From positions 2,892,969-2,956,968 of the forward strand of contig NC_092525.1 in the NCBI RefSeq assembly GCF_037038585.1: a DNA stretch of 64,000 nucleotides, read 5' to 3'. Numbering within the stretch: position 1 is the stretch's first letter; each line of letters begins with the position of its first letter. This document shows positions 57,880 through 64,000 of this stretch, piece by piece. The DNA is from Patagioenas fasciata. Taxonomy: Eukaryota; Chordata; Aves; Columbiformes; Columbidae. The position numbers and the translations under genes were made by a program. Under the pieces are notes generated by a model, which saw nothing but the letters and a program-made list of their open reading frames with translations, did not search any database and was not told where the DNA came from.

Positions 57880-59380
57880 TAAAGTGGTAAAATGGGAGCA
57901 GGGGCTGTTGGCTGTGTTTTGGGAGGTGGGGGTGGTGAGCAGGGGCTGGGCTCTTGGACTTGGGAGCAGTTAAGGGAGCAGGGTGGTCATCCCTTGGGAG
58001 GTGTCTGTCTGCCAGCAGGTAAAGGAGGGGGAAGAGGATCCTGCCGGGGTGAGGGCCTGGCCAGCTCTCCACTCCCAGGGCTCTTGATGCTGGTGTGGTG
58101 TGTTGCTGTAAGTGCCAGGGGTGACTGGCAAAGAAAGTCTTTGTGGTGTGCATGCTGGGAAACTGTGCTGCTACGGAGGGGCTGGGTTGGTGGGAAGGCC
58201 TGTGCGGGGGGCCGGGGCCAAGGCAAGGTGGCCTTGTGGTGGGGTGTGGGGATGCGTCAGCGACCGGACTCGCCCCCTCGTGTGACTGTACGGGCCTGGG
58301 GTGGGTATATTTTTGTTTTCTGTGCATCTCTGTTCGGGTGGAGCAGCTCGCAAAGGCGAAAGCAAGAAAGAAGAGGAAGGTGGTGAACCTACGAGGAAGA
58401 GCGATCAAGAAAGAGGATTGGAGTGCATCTGCAAGTCAACAGGGATCAAGAAAGAAGATGACGGTGGTAGAGCTGCGAGTCAGGAGGGATCAAGAAAGAA
58501 GAGGAGGAAGGTGATGGAGCTGCGAGTCAGGAGTGAGGAGGAAGAAAATGTCCCCCTTGGGACAGGGACCTCCCTGTAATCAGGACTGCGCCCTCCCACC
58601 CCTGGAAACTGCTCAGGGGCCCAGACATCCATGGGAAGGTTGTGTCCGACAACACGAGCCAGATCTTCAGCACTGGCGGCTGTTCAGCTGGGACCAGGGG
58701 CTGCTGGTGGGGTTTTGGGAGGCGGGGTGGGTGAGTAGAGGCTGGGCTTTTGTACTCATGAGTGGTTGAGAGAGAGGGCTGGACACCTCTTGGGAGGTGT
58801 CTTGTCTGTCTGCCATCAGCTAAAGGAGGGGGAAGAGGATCCTGCCGGGGTGAGGGCCTGGCCAGCTCTCCACTCCCAGGGCTCTTGATGCTGATGTGGT
58901 GTGTTGCTGTAAGTGCCAGGGGTGACTGGCAAAGAAAGTCTTTGTGGGGTGCATGCTGGGAAACTGTGCTGCTCCGGAGGGGCTGGGTTGGTGGGAAGGC
59001 CTGTGCCGGGGGCCGGGGCCAAGGCAAGGTGGGCTTGCTGTGGGATGTGGGGATGCGTCAGCGAGCGGACTAACCCCCTATGTGACTGTACGGGCTTGGG
59101 GTGGGTGTATTTCTGTCTTCAGGGCATTTCGGTTTGGGTGGAGCAGCTCACAAAGGCGAAAGCAAGAAAGGAAAGTAAGGTTGTGAACTTACGAGAAAGA
59201 GTGATCAAGAAAGAGGATTTGAGTTCATCCGGGAGTCGAGGGATCAAGAAAGAAGAGGAGGAAGGTGATGGACGTGCATATTGAAAATGAGAGGGAAGAT
59301 GGGCAACCTGAAGCATGGAGCAAGGGAATGTCTCCTAGAACAAAGGGACCTTTCTGTAATCAGAGATCCCCCCTCCTACC
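57880..59380 (+). repeat. Modules 2 and 3 (U4)
   Basis: Copies at 58338-58579 and 59123-59284. Private changes include CTCCGGAGG near 58972. Same broken module 2 acceptor. Confidence 0.55.
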
Positions 59381-59390
59381 CTACAAACTG

Positions 59391-61515
59391 AACAAAGAGG
59401 ACTGCGAGAGGGAGCGCTCTGACAGGACAAGAGGTATCAGTAAATCTGGCAAGAGGACAGTGGGGGAAGCGCTCTGGCGGATCAACAAGTCTCAATATAT
59501 GTGGCAAGAGGATGATGGGGGAGAGTTCACCAGTGGTTCAAAAGTCACCCGGAAAAAGGGGAAGAGGATGTCAAGGGGGGAGCGCTCTGGTCGATCACAA
59601 GACTCTCCTAAAAAACACACCAGGATGGTGGTGGGGGGGAATGTCCTATATGGGACAAGGGGTCCCGAGAAATCCAGCAAGAGGATGGTGGGGGGGAGCA
59701 CTCCAGCAGACCAAGAATGTACTAAGGAAAGGCAAAAGGACGGCAGGAGGAGAGACCCAGTGGGTCAAGAGGTACCGAGAAATCCAGCAAGAGGACGACA
59801 GGGAGGAGCTCTTTAGCAGGCCAAAATCCCACTGAGGAAAGGCAAGAGGAGAGCGGGGGAGAGCGCTCCAGTTCTTCAAGTGACTTCCCAGGCAGAAGGC
59901 AGGAGCATGGCGGGGCAGGACTGCGGCAGGTCAAGAATTCTCAGTCTGGCAATAGGATGGCGGGGAGGAGCGTTCCAGCGGGAGAAGAGCGCCCTGACTA
60001 GAGGCAAGACAAGGGTGAGGGAGAGCGCTCGGATGTGTGAAGAAGACTCCCCCAAAAAAGTGCAAGAGGAAGGCCAAGGGGAGAGCAATCCAGCAGATCA
60101 GGAAGTCTCAATAAATGCGGTAAGAGGAGGGCGGGTGGGAGCCCCCGCAGTGGTCCAAGAGATCCCAAGAAATCCAGCAAGAGGACGGCAAGGGGGAGCG
60201 CTCCAGCAGATCAGGAAATCTCGATAAATGCAGTTAGAGGATGGTGGGTGGGAGCCCCACAGTTGTTTAAGGCATCCCAAGAAATCCAGCAAAAGGACGG
60301 CGAGGGGGAACGCTCTGGCAGATCAGGACGTCTCAATAAATGCGGTAAGAGGATGGCGGGGGGGAGCCCCCCAGTGGTTCAAAATGTCCCAAGATATCCA
60401 GGAAGAGAACTGTGAGGGGGAGCGCTCCGGCAGGTCAAGCGATGTCAACAAATCCAGCAAGACTATGGTGGAGAACGCTCCGGTGAGTCACAAGACTCCA
60501 CCAAAAAAGGCAAGAGAATGGTTAGAGGATGGTAACAGGCAGCTTTGAGAGCACTCTGGTGGATCAAGAAGCACCCAGGAAAAGGGGAAGAGGATGGTGG
60601 GGGGAAACGGCCTGGTTGATCACAAGACTCCCCCAAAAACCACAAGAGGGTGGCAGGGGGAACGCCCTAAGGGGTCAAGAGGTTCCAAGAAATCCAGCAG
60701 GAGGACGGCGAGGGGGAGCGCTCCAGCAGGCTGAGATTGTACTAAAGAAAGGCAAAAGGACAGCAGGAGGAGAAACCCAGTGGGTCAAGAGGTCCCAAGA
60801 AATCCAGTGAGAGGACAACAGGGAGGAGTGCTCTGGCAGGCCAAAATCTCAGTGAAGAAAGGCAAGAGGACAGCAGGGGGGAGTGCTCCAGTTCTTCAAG
60901 TGACTTCCCAGGTAGAAGGCAGAAGGACGGTGGGGTAGCGCTGGGACAGGTCGAGAATTCTCAATCTGGCAATAGGACAGCAGGGAGGAGCATCCAGCGG
61001 GACAGGAGCGCCCTGAAAATAGGCAAGACAAGGGTGAGTGAGAGCACTCCGAGATGTCAAGAAGTGTCAAAAAATCTGGTAAAGGATGGCAGGGGGGAGT
61101 GCTGTGGATATTCAAGAGACTCCCCAGTAAAAGGCAAGAGGACGGCACGGGGAAGTGCTCCAGCACGTCAAGATCGCACTGAAGAAAGGCAAGGTCACAG
61201 TGGGGGGGAGCATTCCCGTTGTTCCAATGGTTCAAAAGGTCCCAAGAAATCCAACAAGAGAACTGCGAGGGGGGGCGCTCTGGCAAGTCAAGCGGTGTCA
61301 ATAACCCCAGCAAGGCAACGGCGGAGAGCGCTCTGGTGAGTCACGAGACTCCCCTACAAAGGACGAGAGGATGGTGGAGGGGAGCCCACCAGTGGTTCAA
61401 GCAGCACCCAGGAAAAGGGGAGGAGGCTGACGAGGGGCAGGCCTCTGGCGGGCCAAGATCGCTGAGGGAAGGTGCGGGGGAGCTTGCTGGTGGCTCAAGA
61501 GACCTCTAGAAAAAG
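59391..61515 (+). repeat. 56-bp minisatellite array, contracted (U4)
   Basis: 2125 bp. About 1705 bp is missing between the two direct repeats near U1 33840 and 35546. The joined sequence keeps the right-hand copy's GCGTTCCAGCGGGAGAAGAG block. Confidence 0.85.
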
Positions 61516-61646
61516 GTAAGAGGGCGGCGGGGGGTGGGAGGGCGCCTCAGCTGGTGAAGAGGAACCCCGAAAACAAGGCAAGAGAATGTTGGTGGGGGGA
61601 GCGCTCTGGCGGTTCCAGAGGCTCCCCGAGATCCGCTCAGACGGCA

Positions 61647-61795
61647 GCGGGTAACGCGGCAGCTCAGCGTCAATCAAAGAAGAACAGGAAGGCGGTTGAC
61701 CTGCAATTCCAGAGCGAGGAGGAAGACTGGCAACCCGAACGAGGAGCAGCAGAACTTGGCATGGCCTCTGAAATCCTCCTTTAATCTGGGCTCAG
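61647..61795 (+). other. Module 4 (U4)
   Basis: Same predicted residues as U1; donor intact at 61796. The shortened minisatellite upstream has not altered it. Confidence 0.4.
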
Positions 61796-62262
61796 GTAAG
61801 CTGGAAGCAGGGGACATAGGCTGGGGTTTGGGAGGTGGGCAGGTGAGAAATGATCCGCATTTTTGATCTCCTGAGTGACTGAAGCGCCTGGGAGTTCATT
61901 TGGAGTCGTTGCCTTACTTGATTTTACACTGACTTTTGCATTATATTTTAATGACGTAGAATTTTCCGTTTTGACATCGAAACCTAAACTTCTTTGGAAA
62001 TTCATCCTCTGTCCCTTCAGTCTCAGCTCGTGGCACTTCCACTGTCTCGTGGCCCGCGTTTCAATGTACATTAGATCGCTTCCTGGGCCTTGGATTTTAA
62101 GTAATGGTCCGTCACAAGTTTGTTTTTCTTGTCCTTAACAGGCAGCTTTGAGAGCTCTCTAAGGAAAAGTGATATCTTTTTACCTTGTTACTGCTCTTTC
62201 CATGTTACGAGCAGCCACCCTCTTTATGATCAGTCTCATGCTTTTCTTCCTTTCTTGCCCAG

Positions 62263-62408
62263 GTTCAGAATACCAGGAATTCCAAGCTTCAAGTTTCCTG
62301 TGGAACATTGCGGGAGACCTTGATAACGTGGCAATGAGGGAGGTGATGAAGAGAAACAATACCTGTTCCTTTCCCATTTCAAGACGTTGTTTTTTACCTT
62401 CCTGGTAG
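62263..62408 (+). other. Candidate 3' coding exon (U4)
   Basis: As U2, with Cys; acceptor intact. Confidence 0.35.
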
Positions 62409-62666
62409 CTGTGAGATGATTTGCAATCTTGCGCTAGCATCTGCTTGAAAGAGAACACGGACCCTTTGGGTGCCTCCTCAAGAAATACTTGCTCTATGGT
62501 TCTGGCGATGTCCAGGCTTCAAGGGTGGGGCATAGGGCAGTGTAAATCTTAGGGGGCCTCCCGGGATGTCTGCAGGTTTGGGTGACCCGTGGCTGGGACG
62601 GGGACGCCGAGGTTGTCAATCTTGCCCTGAATCTCTCGCTCCCTCTCTTGCAGCACCCGAGACCGA

Positions 62667-62921
62667 ATGGAGGAGCAAGTGTACGGGAAGTTCCTGCGCC
62701 ACGACACAGATCACATTTATCGCTCTCGCCCTGAGAGACCCGGAGAACCAAACCGTTCCCATCGTGCCTTGAAGCAGCCTCTGCTCACGCGCTTCTCCCA
62801 GGGAGAAGGCAGAATGGCAGTAGCTCGCCACGTTATACCACAGGGTGCACACTCTGCAGCTTTCAAGCCCAGCTCTGCGTTAGCTCACCCCTGCAATTTT
62901 GCACCGCCCACGCAAATTTGA
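62667..62921 (+). CDS. Hypothetical 84-codon frame, exon Z/A hybrid (U4/U5)
   Basis: Exon starts at 62654. Same arrangement as the other hybrid exons. It shows that U4, although internally deleted, has a normal right junction. Confidence 0.25.
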   Translation: MEEQVYGKFLRHDTDHIYRSRPERPGEPNRSHRALKQPLLTRFSQGEGRMAVARHVIPQGAHSAAFKPSSALAHPCNFAPPTQI

Positions 62922-63227
62922 GTTGTCGCTGGTTGTTGCAGTGTTTGGCTTTGGTGAGGACAGCGTGTGTTTGTCAGCAGTTGGTGTAGGGTGGAATCTT
63001 GAGGAGAAAGTGATATTTCCGTGCCAGAACTGGTTGGTGTTTGCATGGTATTGTGGTAGTTGTTCCCACAGGTGATCAGTGCTGGAGTGTTATTGCAGGA
63101 TGAGGGGATTTTGAAGGCTTGTCTGTGAGATGCACTAGAGGCAGCAGTTGCAAATGAAAGGCTGAGGTGTGGAGAGTTTGTCGGTGGGTTTTGGACAGTT
63201 GTCAGTTGAAGAGTTGGTTGTTTGCAG

Positions 63228-63440
63228 GTGAGGTGTAGAGCAGAGGGTGAAGCTGACTTTGCCTGGGCGGCGCAACTGGATGGGTGTGCAGAGCTGAGGA
63301 GAGCGGGCTTCTGCGGGTGACCCTAAAGCTGGAGAACCAGCCAGCGGCAGCTCCAGACAGTCCCGCTGCCGAGCTTGGCTGTGTAGGGCCAGTGCCCTGG
63401 GGCACAGGGAGTGTGACCCTCCGCAAGCACCAAACAGCAG
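63228..63440 (+). other. Candidate exon B (U5)
   Basis: Copy with GGCTGTG; splice signals intact. The rest of U5 beyond its LTR lies outside the window. Confidence 0.35.
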
Positions 63441-63685
63441 GTGAGGACTGTGGGGATTTGTACTGAGCTATGATATCTCTAAGGCATGTGCGAGGGGCCG
63501 GGGCCAAGGCAAGGTGGGCTCGTTGTGGGGTGTGGGGAGGTGTCAGCCCCCGGACTCAGCCCCTGTCTGATTGTAGTGCCCTTGGGCTGGTGTAGCTCAG
63601 TCCTCTGTGTGTTTCTCTTCAGGTGGAGCAGCGTGCAAAGGAAAAGCAAGGAAGGAGAGGAAGGTGGTGAACCTATGAGGAAGAG

Positions 63686-64000
63686 TGTAGCGAATCTGGC
63701 GTGGACTCACGGTAAGGTGCCATGAGAGACATTTATTACAAACTCAGGTTTGCATTTATACTCGCTATGATGCTTGCTCAAGCATTTGCTCTTTAGCTAA
63801 GTTAGACATGACATGAGCGGTGTAACTGCCATATACGCATTTTTTTCTATAGTAAGCTGTCCCTCTGTCCCTGATGTATCAGTCCTGTATCCTGTATCTT
63901 AGTAGTCATAATTTTTCCCCAAGTAGATGAATATTTTGCAAGCAGCTTTATCTCCAGTCGTTACCTGTTCATATAATTCTCATTCATCTTTGTGCCATGT
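63686..64000 (-). mobile_element. Deleted ERVK-like provirus (U5, cut by window end)
   Basis: Left LTR and the first bases of the internal remnant; the GAAGAG flank is at 63680-63685. The remainder lies beyond the window. Confidence 0.75.

Larger units (their letters stand above)
55726..62759 (+). repeat. Tandem array unit U4 (7034 bp, internally deleted)
   Basis: Missing about 1.7 kb of the minisatellite. The join at about 59960-59970 falls in a segment that occurs twice, 1705 bp apart, in U1 (33715-33880 and 35420-35590), so the deletion fits recombination between those direct repeats. Everything else is as in U1. Confidence 0.9.
62760..64000 (+). repeat. Tandem array unit U5 (partial, runs off window)
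   Basis: Starts at the usual junction and continues into the left LTR at the window edge. The array therefore extends beyond 64000 and its total copy number is unknown. Confidence 0.9.

Noticed and set aside
1-64000. Assignment to a named sex-chromosome amplicon or known W/Z-linked gene
   Set aside because: Tandem amplification, ERV content and low divergence would fit a W or Z ampliconic region, but no diagnostic gene could be recognised from the sequence alone.

Overview
The window looks like vertebrate nuclear DNA, most probably from a bird or another sauropsid. It has several CpG-island promoters, GT-AG splice signals with polypyrimidine tracts, and a betaretrovirus-like (ERVK-type) element with a 6-bp target-site duplication. 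I recognise no Alu, L1, B1/B2 or CR1 copy and no bacterial or organellar gene. The bird assignment is inference. No protein here could be matched by eye to a named gene family, so gene symbols are empty.

Layout. (1) 1-12034 is single-copy flank: an AT-rich left edge, a CpG island (about 2440-4110) with a 106-bp tandem promoter repeat, a GC-rich block with splice-like signals (5070-6044), an 850-bp pyrimidine-rich tract (6110-6960), and a second CpG island (about 9880-10310) preceded by five octamer motifs. Three extended CTCF-type motifs (2562, 3995, 10188) have the same orientation and internal spacing. (2) 12035-30849 is a 9.4-kb direct tandem duplication (D1 12035-21444, D2 21442-30849), almost identical. 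Each copy holds a CpG-island promoter, a first exon ending in a strong donor, a 52-bp minisatellite, exon-like segments A and B, and the start of an exon module cut by a retroviral LTR. (3) 29637-64000 is a tandem array of about 8.7-kb units, U1 29637-38374, U2 38375-47001, U3 47002-55725, U4 55726-62759 (shortened to 7.0 kb) and U5 62760 to beyond the window. The array overlaps the end of D2.

Each array unit reads: 3' half of exon A, exon B, module 1 (split by a 980-bp deleted provirus in the opposite orientation), modules 2 and 3 (an 800-bp tandem repeat), a 2.1-3.8-kb array of a 56-bp purine-rich minisatellite, module 4, a small 3' exon-like segment, and exon Z, a diverged paralogue of exon A. 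Units join exactly where exon Z becomes identical to exon A. The simplest origin is unequal crossing-over between the 5' and 3' paralogous exons of one gene.

The CpG-island promoter is present in D1 and D2 only. Units U2-U5 carry no such promoter; their only recognisable promoter is the antisense LTR. The coding signal is decayed: stops from CGA-to-TGA changes, a lost splice acceptor, and non-triplet minisatellite periods. I favour an ampliconic pseudogene or non-coding transcript locus with possible convergent transcription over a large repetitive protein gene. Small conserved reading frames (84 codons in exon A/Z; about 48 codons in the 3' segment) keep a coding possibility open.
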